From Acidimicrobiaceae bacterium (GTDB lineage Bacteria > Actinomycetota > Acidimicrobiia > Acidimicrobiales > UBA8190): a stretch of 64,000 nt of DNA. The notes under the pieces are model-generated. The model made no database searches. It saw only the letters and a program-made list of their open reading frames with translations, and had not been told where the DNA came from. Made by a program: the position numbers and the translations under genes. Positions 25,017 to 33,137 of this stretch are shown in pieces (position 1 is the first letter of the stretch; each line of letters starts with the position of its first letter). The stretch lies in assembly GCA_003151955.1 (NCBI GenBank), contig PLZB01000025.1:35442-99441 (forward strand). The letters run 5' to 3'.

Positions 25017-26279
25017 ATGAAGCGGATCGTGATCCTCGGCGGCGGCACCGGGGGCACCCTGACCGCCAACCGGCTGCGACGGGTACTCCCCGCCGACGAG
25101 ACCTCGATCGTGGTGGTGGACCAGGACGACGTCCACGTCTACCAGCCCGGCCTCCTCTTCGTCCCGTTCGGGCTCACCCATCCCGACGACATCACCCGGT
25201 CACGCCGCCGGCAGCTCCATCGGGACATCGAATGCAGGACCAGCCCCGTCGACCGGGTCGACCTCGACGCCGACACGGTGCACCTGGCCGACGGCGCCAC
25301 CCTTCCCTACGACGTCCTGGTCGTCGCCACCGGGGCCAGCCTCGCCCCCGAGGAGACCGAAGGCCTGACCGGACCGGGCTGGATGGAGAAGGTCTTCACC
25401 TTCTACACCCCGGACGGGGCGTCAGCCCTGGCCGAGCGGCTGACATTCTTCCCGGGCGGCCGGCTCGTTGTGAACGTGGTCGAGATGCCCATCAAGTGCC
25501 CGGTCGCCCCGCTCGAATTCTGCTTCCTGGCCGACTGGTACTTCCAGGAGCTCGGCATCCGGGACCGGGTCCAGCTTACCTACGTGACCCCCCTCGACGG
25601 GGCCTTCACCAAGCCGGTTGCCTCGGCCGCCCTCGGGGGCATGCTCGAAGCCCGGGGCATCGAGCTCGTCACCGAATTCAACACCGGCTCCGTGGACGGG
25701 GAGGGCGGGCGGCTGGTCTCCTGGGACGACCGGGAGGTCCCGTTCGACCTCGCCGTCGTGGTCCCGGTCCACAACGGCGCCGCCTACGTGGCCAACTCAC
25801 CCGGCCTCGGCGACGAGCTCGGATTCGTGCCCACCGACGAGCACACACTCCAGTCGAAGGCCCGCCCCAACATCTTCGCCATCGGCGACGCCGCCGCGCT
25901 CCCCATCTCAAAGGCCGGATCGGTCACCCACTTCGAGGGGGAGGTCCTGGTGGAGAACATCCAGCGGTTCCTGGCCGGGAGGTCCCTCGACGCCTCCTAC
26001 GACGGCCATGCCAACTGCTTCATCGAAACCGGCTTCCAGAAGGCGATGCTGATCGACTTCAACTACGAGACCGAGCCGCTCCCCGGTCACTACCCCGGTC
26101 GGCACGGACTGCCCCTCTTGAAGGAGTCCCGGCTCAACCACCTGGGCAAGCTCCTGTTCCAGTCCTTCTACTGGCACAGCCTGCTCCCCGGGCACGACCT
26201 GCCCGGGATCTCGAGCGCCATGCCGGCCCAGGGGAAGGACCGACCCCGAGCGGATCAGAAGGAGGCGAGAGCATCATGA
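25017..26279 (+). CDS. Sulfide:quinone oxidoreductase-like flavoprotein
   Basis: A 420-residue FAD enzyme of the SQR/flavocytochrome c dehydrogenase family. GGGTGGTLTANRL (8-20) binds FAD, DVLVVATGAS is the second Rossmann segment, and IFAIGDAAALP (287-297) closes the FAD site. Cys 161 (MPIKCPVAP) and Cys 334 (GHANCFIE) are likely the redox-active pair that takes sulfide sulfur; the third cysteine of classical type I enzymes is not evident. C-terminal LLFQSFYWHSLLPG forms amphipathic helices for membrane contact. It overlaps the DsrC-like gene, so persulfide sulfur is probably passed to that protein and to DsrE. Feeds electrons to the quinone pool. Confidence 0.88.
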   Translation: MKRIVILGGGTGGTLTANRLRRVLPADETSIVVVDQDDVHVYQPGLLFVPFGLTHPDDITRSRRRQLHRDIECRTSPVDRVDLDADTVHLADGATLPYDVLVVATGASLAPEETEGLTGPGWMEKVFTFYTPDGASALAERLTFFPGGRLVVNVVEMPIKCPVAPLEFCFLADWYFQELGIRDRVQLTYVTPLDGAFTKPVASAALGGMLEARGIELVTEFNTGSVDGEGGRLVSWDDREVPFDLAVVVPVHNGAAYVANSPGLGDELGFVPTDEHTLQSKARPNIFAIGDAAALPISKAGSVTHFEGEVLVENIQRFLAGRSLDASYDGHANCFIETGFQKAMLIDFNYETEPLPGHYPGRHGLPLLKESRLNHLGKLLFQSFYWHSLLPGHDLPGISSAMPAQGKDRPRADQKEARAS

Positions 26280-26593
26280 CCACGACCACGCTGGCAGGAA
26301 TGGAGATCGAGCTCGACGACGAGGGGTTCATCGTCGACCCGGAGCGATGGACCGAGGCCATGGCGGCGGACCTGGCCCGCCATGAGGGCATCGATCCGCT
26401 GACGGACCGCCACTGGCAGGTGGTCCGGTTCATGCGTTGCGAGTACGAGGCCAAGGGTTCCGGACCCACCGTCCGGGTCCTGGGCAAAACCTCGGGTGTG
26501 TCCGTCAAGGAGCTCTACCAGCTCTTCCCCAGAGGCCCGGCCAAGATCGCCGCCAAGATCGCCGGCATCCCGAAGCCCCGCGGCTGCATTTGA
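26276..26593 (+). CDS. TusE/DsrC-like sulfur carrier with a single C-terminal Cys
   Basis: A 105-residue DsrC/TusE/DsvC family protein. The C-terminal arm ends IAGIPKPRGCI, with the penultimate Cys (CysA, residue 104). The second cysteine of true DsrC, eleven residues earlier, is Ala (GPAKIAAKIAG), so a trisulfide with sulfite reductase cannot form; this suits a TusE-type sulfur-transfer role. AAGGAGG lies before the ATG, which also overlaps the upstream flavoprotein stop. With DsrE downstream it forms a short sulfur-relay operon. Confidence 0.92.
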   Translation: MTTTTLAGMEIELDDEGFIVDPERWTEAMAADLARHEGIDPLTDRHWQVVRFMRCEYEAKGSGPTVRVLGKTSGVSVKELYQLFPRGPAKIAAKIAGIPKPRGCI

Positions 26594-26615
26594 TCACCAC
26601 CAGGAGGAGAACCCC

Positions 26616-27083
26616 ATGGGCGACAGGATCGAGAAGGTTTCCGTCATCATCTCCAAGGGGTCACTCGAGGGCATCTACCCCGGGCTGATCATGGCCAACG
26701 GCGCCCGAGCCGAGGGCATCGAGGCGAATCTCTTCTTCACCTTCTTCGGCCTGGACGCCATCCACAAGGAGCGCTTCGAGCACATCAAGGTGGCCACCGT
26801 CGGGAACCCCGGCATGCACATGGCCACCATGATCGGGGGCCTGCCCGGCATGTCGGCCATCGCCACTCGGATGCTCTCGAAGAAGATGGAGGCCTTCGAC
26901 ATCCCCTCCATCCCGGAGTTCGTCGAGATGATCGCCGACACCGGCTGCGGGATGTTCGCCTGCAAGGCCTCGGTCGACCTGTTCGGGTTCACCAAGGTCG
27001 ACTTCATCGACCAGGTCTCCGACATCATCACCGTGGGAGAGTTCTACGAGCGGGCCGCCGGCGGCGAGATCATCTTCACCTGA
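26616..27083 (+). CDS. DsrE-family sulfurtransferase subunit
   Basis: A 155-residue DsrE/DsrF/DrsH-like protein (VSVIISKGSLEGIYPGLIMA, FFTFFGLDAI). The conserved cysteines are Cys 111 and Cys 116 in DTGCGMFACKASVD; the first is likely the persulfide carrier. A hydrophobic stretch at 68-88 (MATMIGGLPGMSAIATRML) is like that of DsrE2-type proteins. AGGAGG precedes the ATG. Together with the flavoprotein and the DsrC-like protein it should handle persulfide from sulfide oxidation. Confidence 0.9.
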   Translation: MGDRIEKVSVIISKGSLEGIYPGLIMANGARAEGIEANLFFTFFGLDAIHKERFEHIKVATVGNPGMHMATMIGGLPGMSAIATRMLSKKMEAFDIPSIPEFVEMIADTGCGMFACKASVDLFGFTKVDFIDQVSDIITVGEFYERAAGGEIIFT

Positions 27084-27268
27084 CGTCAGGCGGGCCGGCT
27101 CGCTCGGCGGTCCTTGGCGAAGGCGATCCCACAGCGGACGGCGTCCTGGCACCCACCGCCCGGACAGGAGCTCGGGTCGACGCGATGACCAACGGCCCTA
27201 GCTGGGGCCCCGGGACGGCCGGACAATGGGCAGAGGCGAGCTCCGCAACCCTCGCCGAGGAGGACGGC

Positions 27269-27904
27269 ATGCAAAGCGTGTTCGTGAATCCAGAGCTCTG
27301 CATCGGTTGCCGCCAGTGCGAGATCGCCTGCGCCGTTGAGCACTCGACCAGCCAGGACCCCGCCGCCGCCTTCCTCGAGCGGCCCGTCCCCCGCAAGCGA
27401 GTCCACGTCGAGCCCGGCCCCACTGCCGCCACCGCCTTCCCCAACCGGTGCCGCCACTGCGACCCGGCCCCCTGTCAGCAGGTCTGCCCGACCGGCGCCA
27501 TTACCCGGGACGACGGACTGGGGATCGTCGTCGTCGATGCGGGCCGCTGCATCGGGTGCGCCATGTGCGCCGTCGTCTGCCCCTTCGCCGTCATCACCTT
27601 CCACCCCCTCGCCGGCGGAGCCGACGACCGGGTGGCCGTGGCCGTCAAGTGCGACGGCTGCCGGGCCCGGGTGGAGCGGGGCGAGATCCCGGCGTGCGCG
27701 GAGTCCTGCAAGGTCGGTGCCCTTGTCTTCGGTGACGTCAACGACCTGGTCCGCGCCGACCGGCTCCGGGCGAGCGGGGTGGCCCTGGCCGAGGCCGGAG
27801 CCGACTCGGCCCGCAGCACTGCAGGTCCCGTCTCGACCTGGCGGGCGCTGGAGCAGGCCACCAGGGATCTCGCCCACCAGGCCCCACAAGGAGGAGCACG
27901 ATGA
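27269..27904 (+). CDS. cooF: CODH-associated ferredoxin (CooF-like)
   Basis: A 211-residue polyferredoxin with four 4Fe-4S motifs: CIGCRQCEIACAVEH, CRHCDPAPCQQVCPTGAI, CIGCAMCAVVCPFAVI and CDGC...ACAESCKVGAL. CooF takes electrons from the CODH catalytic subunit. The ATG at 27269 directly follows GAGGAGG and begins the first cluster domain; a longer frame from 27185 lacks support. ATGA overlap with cooS. The last 40 residues are Ala-rich and variable. Confidence 0.92.
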   Translation: MQSVFVNPELCIGCRQCEIACAVEHSTSQDPAAAFLERPVPRKRVHVEPGPTAATAFPNRCRHCDPAPCQQVCPTGAITRDDGLGIVVVDAGRCIGCAMCAVVCPFAVITFHPLAGGADDRVAVAVKCDGCRARVERGEIPACAESCKVGALVFGDVNDLVRADRLRASGVALAEAGADSARSTAGPVSTWRALEQATRDLAHQAPQGGAR

Positions 27905-29823
27905 CCGCCAACGGACGCCGGCCGAGCCGACTGACCATCAACGCCGATGCCCAGGCCATGATCGACGTGGCCCGGGCCGAGGGCATCGAGACGGTGTGGG
28001 ACCGGCTCGCGGCCCAGGAGCCCCAGTGCGGGTACTGCGCCCTCGGGCTGAGCTGCCGGAACTGCGCCATGGGCCCCTGCCGGATCGATCCGTTCGGCGA
28101 AGGCCCACAGAAGGGGGTGTGCGGCGCCGATGCCGACGTCATCGTGGCCAGGAACCTGGGCCGGACCATCGCGGCGGGATCGTCCTCCCACTCGGACCAC
28201 GGTCGCGACATCCTCGAGGTGTTCCGGGCCACGGCCCGGGGGGAGACGACCGGCTACCGCATCGCCGACGAGGCCAAGCTGAGCAGGCTGGCCGGAGAGC
28301 TGGGCATCACCACCGAGGGCCGCGGCACCCTGGAGATCGCCGAGGCGGTGGCCGACGCTCTCTACGAGGACTACGGCAGCCGGAAGGAGTCGCTCGCCCT
28401 GACCGGGCGGGCCCCCGAGGCCCGGCGGCAGCTGTGGGAGCAGCTCCACATCACCCCTCGGGGCATCGACCGGGAGCCGGTGGAGATGCTCCACCGGACG
28501 CACATGGGGGTGGACAACGACTACGTCAACATCCTGCTCCACGGCCTGCGCACCAGCCTGGCCGACGGGTGGGGAGGCTCGATGATCGCCACCGAGCTCT
28601 CGGACATCATGTTCGGCACGCCGACCCCGGTCGTCTCCGAGGTGAACCTGGGCGTGCTCGAGTTCGACCAGGTCAACATCGCCATGCACGGGCACAACCC
28701 CCTGCTGTCCGACGTGGTGGTCTCGGCGGCTGCCGACCCCGAGCTCCTCGAGCTGGCCCGCTCCCACGGTGCCACCGGCATCAACGTGGTGGGGCTGTGC
28801 TGCACTGGCAACGAGATGATGATGCGGCGGGGGGTGCCCATCGCCGGCAACCACCTGATGCAGGAGCTCGTCATGATGACCGGGGCCCTGGAGGCCATGG
28901 TCGTCGACTACCAGTGCATCATGCCGTCGGTCACCGACGAGGCGAAGTGCTACCACACGCAGGTCATCTCGACCTCGGACAAGGCCAAGTTCCCCGGCGC
29001 CACCCACATCAGCTTCGATCCGGCCCGGGGGATCGAGGTGGCCCGCCAGATCGTCCGCCTGGCCGTCGACGTCTATCCCAACCGCAACCCCGACCGGGTC
29101 CGGATCCCCGTCGATCCTGTCCGGATGATGGCCGGCTTCTCGGTCGAGACCATCCTCGGCGCACTGGGCGGCACCCCCAAGCCCCTGGTCGATGCCATCG
29201 CCTCGGGGGACATCCGGGGGGCGGTGGCCGTGGTGGGCTGCAACAACCCCAAGACCCCCCAGGACTACGGCCACGTCGAGCTGACCCGCCGGCTCATCGA
29301 GCACGACATCCTGGTCCTCGTGACGGGATGCGCGGCCGTCGCCAACGGGAAGGCCGGCCAGATGCTGCCCGAGTCCGCCGCCCTGGCCGGTCCGGGTCTC
29401 CGGGCCGTCTGCGAGTCGCTCGGCATCCCCCCCGTCCTCCACATGGGTTCCTGTGTGGACAACAGCCGGATCCTGGTGCTCGCCGGCGCCCTGGCCGACG
29501 CCCTGGGAGTCGACATCGACCAGCTCCCCCTGGCCGGGGCCGCCCCGGAGTGGTACTCGGAGAAGGCCGTCGCCATCGGGGCCTACGTCGTCGCCAGCGG
29601 CGTCACCACCGTCCTGGGGGTGCAACCTCCCATCTTCGGCAGTCCCCATGTGGTCGAGTTGCTGGCCGGCGGCCTGGACGGGGTGGTGGGGGCCAGGTTC
29701 GCGGTCGAGCCCGATCCCGTGCAGGCCGCGCTGCTCATTCGGCGCCACATCGAAGCCAAGCGGCGTGGCCTGGGCCTTCCCGCCTTCGATGTCGACGCCG
29801 AGCCGGTCGGGGTGGCGGTCTAG
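27901..29823 (+). CDS. cooS: Anaerobic Ni-Fe carbon monoxide dehydrogenase
   Basis: A 640-residue homodimeric Ni-CODH subunit, CO + H2O to CO2. C-cluster ligands are all present: the HGH of AMHGHNPLLS (263-265), Cys 301 in LCCTGNE, Cys 339 in QCIMPS, Cys 447 in VGCNN, Cys 477 in TGCAA and Cys 518 in GSCVDN. The proton-path His (SHSDHGRD, 97-100) and the Lys of SEKAVAIG are kept. Near the N-terminus Cys 52, 55, 60 and 74 bind the B-cluster; of the usual D-cluster pair, Cys 43 is kept, the Cys next to Cys 52 is Ser 51, and an extra Cys 46 is present. No acetyl-CoA synthase genes lie near, so CO serves as electron source. It is unrelated to aerobic molybdenum CoxL. Confidence 0.96.
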   Translation: MTANGRRPSRLTINADAQAMIDVARAEGIETVWDRLAAQEPQCGYCALGLSCRNCAMGPCRIDPFGEGPQKGVCGADADVIVARNLGRTIAAGSSSHSDHGRDILEVFRATARGETTGYRIADEAKLSRLAGELGITTEGRGTLEIAEAVADALYEDYGSRKESLALTGRAPEARRQLWEQLHITPRGIDREPVEMLHRTHMGVDNDYVNILLHGLRTSLADGWGGSMIATELSDIMFGTPTPVVSEVNLGVLEFDQVNIAMHGHNPLLSDVVVSAAADPELLELARSHGATGINVVGLCCTGNEMMMRRGVPIAGNHLMQELVMMTGALEAMVVDYQCIMPSVTDEAKCYHTQVISTSDKAKFPGATHISFDPARGIEVARQIVRLAVDVYPNRNPDRVRIPVDPVRMMAGFSVETILGALGGTPKPLVDAIASGDIRGAVAVVGCNNPKTPQDYGHVELTRRLIEHDILVLVTGCAAVANGKAGQMLPESAALAGPGLRAVCESLGIPPVLHMGSCVDNSRILVLAGALADALGVDIDQLPLAGAAPEWYSEKAVAIGAYVVASGVTTVLGVQPPIFGSPHVVELLAGGLDGVVGARFAVEPDPVQAALLIRRHIEAKRRGLGLPAFDVDAEPVGVAV

Positions 29824-29826
29824 GCC

Positions 29827-30738
29827 ATGTGCGGCACCTGCGACGACCACGTCCACGAGGACGCCACCTCCTGTCCCGCCACCGGGCACCCTCCCTGGAG
29901 GGCGGTCGGTCCCGAAGCCAGGGTCGTCATCGTCGGCAAGGGCGGGGTGGGCAAGACCACGATCACGGCGGTCCTGGCCCGCCTCCTGGCCCGCCAGGGA
30001 TGCTCGGTCGTCGCCGTCGACGGCGACGAGCAGTGCAACCTGGGTCCGACGCTCGGGATCGCGCCCGGCGTGCTCGCCCACGCCGTCCCGATCTCCCAGG
30101 CCGGCGACTACATCGAGGAGAAGACCGGAGCCCGCCCCGGAACCGGGGGTGGGGGGATGATCCGGCTCAACCCCGACCTCGTCGACGTCGTCGACCGGTT
30201 CGCCGTCACCGGGCCCGACGGAGTCCGCTTCCTCATGATGGGCGCGGTGCGGCGGGCCGGCGGCGGCTGCTTCTGCCCGGAGACCGCTCTCCTGGCGTCC
30301 GCCCTGGGGGACATGGGAGCCCACGCGGGCTCGGTCGTCCTCCTCGACACCCACGCCGGCGTGGAGCACTTCGGCCGGGCCCTGGCCCGGGGATTCGACC
30401 AGGCCGTGGTGGTGGTGGATCCCACCGTCAACGCCGTCCAGGTCGGATTGGACACAGCCCGGCTGGCCGGGACCCTCGGCATCGGCGTGGTCCACCTTGT
30501 CGTCAACCGGGTCCGGAGCGACGATCACCTGGCCCGGGCCCTCGGCCACATCGACGCCCTGGGCGGCTACGACTTCGCCTCCGTCCACGTCCTCCCCTAC
30601 GACGAAGCGGCCCTCGAGTCCGAACCCGCCGTCGACGAGCTGCTCGGCTCCGGCCCCCTGGCCGACGCCGTTGCCGCCATCGGTGTCGACCTGGTCCGGG
30701 TGCCGACCATGACCTCCGTCGGGTGGGGCCGGCCGTGA
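29827..30738 (+). CDS. cooC: CODH nickel-insertion ATPase CooC with Cys/His N-terminal extension
   Basis: A 303-residue MinD/ParA-like ATPase that inserts Ni into CooS. Walker A GKGGVGKTT is at 37-45, and the Ni-binding CxC at the dimer face is GGGCFCPE (Cys 148, Cys 150). Compared with standard CooC there are about 28 extra residues at the front, starting MCGTCDDHVHEDATSC (Cys 2, Cys 5, His 8, His 10, Cys 16), which recall the metal-binding N-terminus of the hydrogenase nickel protein HypB. The start is set by that motif and by close spacing (3 bases) to cooS. GTGA overlap with the next gene. Confidence 0.92.
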   Translation: MCGTCDDHVHEDATSCPATGHPPWRAVGPEARVVIVGKGGVGKTTITAVLARLLARQGCSVVAVDGDEQCNLGPTLGIAPGVLAHAVPISQAGDYIEEKTGARPGTGGGGMIRLNPDLVDVVDRFAVTGPDGVRFLMMGAVRRAGGGCFCPETALLASALGDMGAHAGSVVLLDTHAGVEHFGRALARGFDQAVVVVDPTVNAVQVGLDTARLAGTLGIGVVHLVVNRVRSDDHLARALGHIDALGGYDFASVHVLPYDEAALESEPAVDELLGSGPLADAVAAIGVDLVRVPTMTSVGWGRP

Positions 30739-31967
30739 CCCGGGCCGTCGTCATCGGGACCGGTCCGGCCGGGATCACCGCGGCCGAGACCTTCCGGCGG
30801 TTGGATCCGGGGGGCACGGTGACGGCCCTGACGCTGGAGCCGTACCCGCCGTACTCGCCGGCGGCCATGGCCGACCACTTCCTGACCGGCCGGGAGAGCA
30901 CCCTCTACTGGAAGGGTCGGAACGTGGCCACCCTGCTCGGCATCGAGGAGCGCCGGGAGGAGGCGGTGGTGGCCGTCGACACCGACAACCGGGAGGTCGT
31001 GCTCTCCGGGGGGATTCGGCTCCCCTACGACGTTCTCCTCGTGGCCTCCGGGAGCCGTCTCCACGCCCCCGTCGACGGCGCCGAGCTCCCCGGTGTTCTC
31101 GACTTCAAGTCACTGCGCATGGCCGAGGAACTGGTGGCCAGGGTCAGAACCGGCGAGGCCCGGACGGCCCTGATCGTCGGACACGGGTTCATCGGCGTGG
31201 AACTGGCCCTGATGCTGACTGACCTCGGCGTCGAGGTGACGGTCGTCGGTCGTCGGCCCTGGATCATGCCCCGGGTCCTCGACCGTCCTACTTCCGAGGT
31301 GACCCGGGCGGCGCTGGAGACGAGGGGCGTGACCCTCCGTCTCGGCACACCGGCCGAGGCCTTCGTCAAGACCGCCTCGGGCGTGTCGGTCCGCCTCGCC
31401 GACGGCGACGTACTCGACGCCGATCTGGTCGTGGCGGCCACCGGGGTCAAGCCCCACGTGGAGTTCCTGGCCGACTCCGCCGTCGCCGTCGGCTGGGGGA
31501 TCCAGGTGGACGACCACCTCAGGACCACCGTTCCCGGTGTCTACGCCGCCGGGGACGTGGCCGAGGCGGCCGACTGGCTGACGGGGGAGCGCTACGTCCA
31601 CGCCATCTTCCCCAATGCCGTGGCCCAGGCCCGGACGGCCGCCGCCAACGCCCTCGGGGCCGACGTCACCTACGACGGGGCCGAGTCGATGAACAGCCTG
31701 AAGCACCTGGGGGTGCCGATCGTCGCCATGGGCACAACCGAGGGTGCCGACGACGTCCTGCGCAGCGAGCGCGGCAGCATCAGGCGCTCGGTCTACCTGC
31801 GTGACGACCGGATCATCGGCGTCCAGCTGGCTGGTGACATCTCGGCGGCCGGCGTCTACCACTCGCTGATGCTGACCCGAGCCGACGTCGGCCGCTACGG
31901 GCCGGGACTGGTGGCCCCGGACTTCGGCGCCGCCACCATCGTGTGGGACGCCCTGGCCCCGGCCTGA
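30735..31967 (+). CDS. FAD/NAD(P)H oxidoreductase of the CODH operon
   Basis: A 410-residue pyridine-nucleotide-disulfide-type flavoprotein. AVVIGTGPAGITAAETFRRL binds FAD, TALIVGHGFIGVELALML binds NAD(P)H, and TVPGVYAAGDVAEAADW is the second FAD motif. In CODH gene clusters of other bacteria a similar flavoprotein next to CooF passes CO-derived electrons to NAD(P)+. The GTG overlaps the cooC stop. No energy-converting hydrogenase subunits are present, so NAD(P)+ reduction is the likely outlet here (inference). Confidence 0.9.
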   Translation: MTRAVVIGTGPAGITAAETFRRLDPGGTVTALTLEPYPPYSPAAMADHFLTGRESTLYWKGRNVATLLGIEERREEAVVAVDTDNREVVLSGGIRLPYDVLLVASGSRLHAPVDGAELPGVLDFKSLRMAEELVARVRTGEARTALIVGHGFIGVELALMLTDLGVEVTVVGRRPWIMPRVLDRPTSEVTRAALETRGVTLRLGTPAEAFVKTASGVSVRLADGDVLDADLVVAATGVKPHVEFLADSAVAVGWGIQVDDHLRTTVPGVYAAGDVAEAADWLTGERYVHAIFPNAVAQARTAAANALGADVTYDGAESMNSLKHLGVPIVAMGTTEGADDVLRSERGSIRRSVYLRDDRIIGVQLAGDISAAGVYHSLMLTRADVGRYGPGLVAPDFGAATIVWDALAPA

Positions 31968-31974
31968 GGCAAGG

Positions 31975-32559
31975 TCAGGTAACCGCGACCGTGGCCGCCA
32001 GCGCCATCCGGTGGTCCTTCGACCACGGTGGTCCCAACGTCGCCCGTGGGCCGTGGAGCACCTGGTCCGCCCGCTGACCCAGGAGCCGAGCCGCTTCGGC
32101 CTCGACGTCCCTGGCGCGGTAGGCATGGACCCCCCAGCCCCGCTCACCGGCGAGATCGGCCAGGACCTGGAGGTACATGACGGAATCGGCACGGCTCTCG
32201 TAGGGCACGAGACGCTGGACAGCGATGGCCCCGGGGAAGTCGGCGGGCCAGGCCCGGAGCGACACCGACACGATCGGTGCGGACACGCCGGCGGCGATCT
32301 CGTCGAGGGCCAACGACGTGGCCCGGACCACAGACGCACACACGTCCGCCACCAGATCCGAGAGGGCGTCGTCCTCGAGAGGCTCCGCCCGCCGGTGGAG
32401 GAGGTGGGGGCCACCCTCGTGGCGGATCGGCGCCGCAGACACTCCGGGCTCGATCAACGCGATCCTCCGGCGGTCCACGACGTGGTAATCGGCCGAGGCC
32501 GCCACGGTCACGGCCCATCCCAGGTGGTGGGCGACGCCGAGGCGCAGGCCTCCGCCCAC
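31975..32559 (-). CDS. Hypothetical protein
   Basis: A 194-residue soluble protein that I do not recognise. It starts LGVAHHLGWAVTVAAS and has ALIEPGVSAAPIRHEGG and SLRAWPADFPGAIAVQRLVPYESRAD, giving the impression of a small alpha/beta enzyme with conserved His, Glu and Arg. GTG start at 32559; the gene ends only eight bases from the convergent CODH-operon stop and is one base downstream of the VOC gene, so those two are an operon. Function unknown. Confidence 0.7.
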   Translation of the reverse strand: MGGGLRLGVAHHLGWAVTVAASADYHVVDRRRIALIEPGVSAAPIRHEGGPHLLHRRAEPLEDDALSDLVADVCASVVRATSLALDEIAAGVSAPIVSVSLRAWPADFPGAIAVQRLVPYESRADSVMYLQVLADLAGERGWGVHAYRARDVEAEAARLLGQRADQVLHGPRATLGPPWSKDHRMALAATVAVT

Positions 32560-32560
32560 C

Positions 32561-32980
32561 CTAGGCCTCCTCGACGGTCAGGATCCTCCCGGCCAGGAGC
32601 TCGACGACGATGCCGTCCGGGTCCGCCACCTCGAGACGGGAGCCCAGGGTGCCCATGAGGACCGGGGTGTGGGGGACGTCGAGCTGCTCCAGCCACAGGC
32701 TCCAGTTGGCCAGCTCCTCGACCCCGGAGACGGCCAGGGCCACCAGGGCGTATCCGCGCAGCGCAGCGGCCCCGGCCGGGTCGAGGTGGAGCCCGATGGT
32801 CAGGCCGCAACCGTGGCCCAGCACGACCCCGGTGAGCCGGTCCTCCTCCTCATGGTCGAGCAGTGGGGTCAGGCCCAGCACCCGGACGTACCAGTCACGG
32901 CTGGTCTCGACACCCGTCACCGGGATCCGGAGGTGGTGCAACCCCACCAGGGGAGGAGCGACCTCTTCCTCGGCGGGCAC
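32561..32980 (-). CDS. Glyoxalase/VOC family protein
   Basis: A 139-residue VOC metalloenzyme-like protein with two beta-alpha-beta-beta-beta modules: LHHLRIPVTGVETSRDWYVR at the N-terminus and RLEVADPDGIVVELL at the C-terminus. The His of LHHLRI and the Glu of VVELL are candidate metal ligands. Reaction unknown. GTG start; head of a two-gene operon with the hypothetical protein. Confidence 0.85.
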   Translation of the reverse strand: MPAEEEVAPPLVGLHHLRIPVTGVETSRDWYVRVLGLTPLLDHEEEDRLTGVVLGHGCGLTIGLHLDPAGAAALRGYALVALAVSGVEELANWSLWLEQLDVPHTPVLMGTLGSRLEVADPDGIVVELLAGRILTVEEA

Positions 32981-33137
32981 GGCCGGATCTTGCCATGACG
33001 GGCATAGTGGCCGCCATGGCCGGGCCTTTCTCCCCTGGTGGGAGGTGGTGGACAGCCGTCACGATGACACGGACCGGTGAGGGGAGTTGCCGATGAGGGA
33101 GAGTCTGGGCGGAACCGCCGGAGCCGGGTAGCTGGGG

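Noticed and set aside
27901-29823. Possible aerobic molybdenum CO dehydrogenase (CoxL)
   Set aside because: All motifs are those of the Ni-Fe enzyme (C-cluster ligands), and CooF and CooC are adjacent; no CoxM/CoxS genes.
33022-33035. Seventh DevR-like box (GGGCCTTTCTCCCC) before the MFS gene
   Set aside because: Only 10 of 14 to the DosR core and without the GGCCC end on the expected side. A CACGAT hexamer does start 31.5 bp from its centre, so it may deserve a look, but I did not count it.
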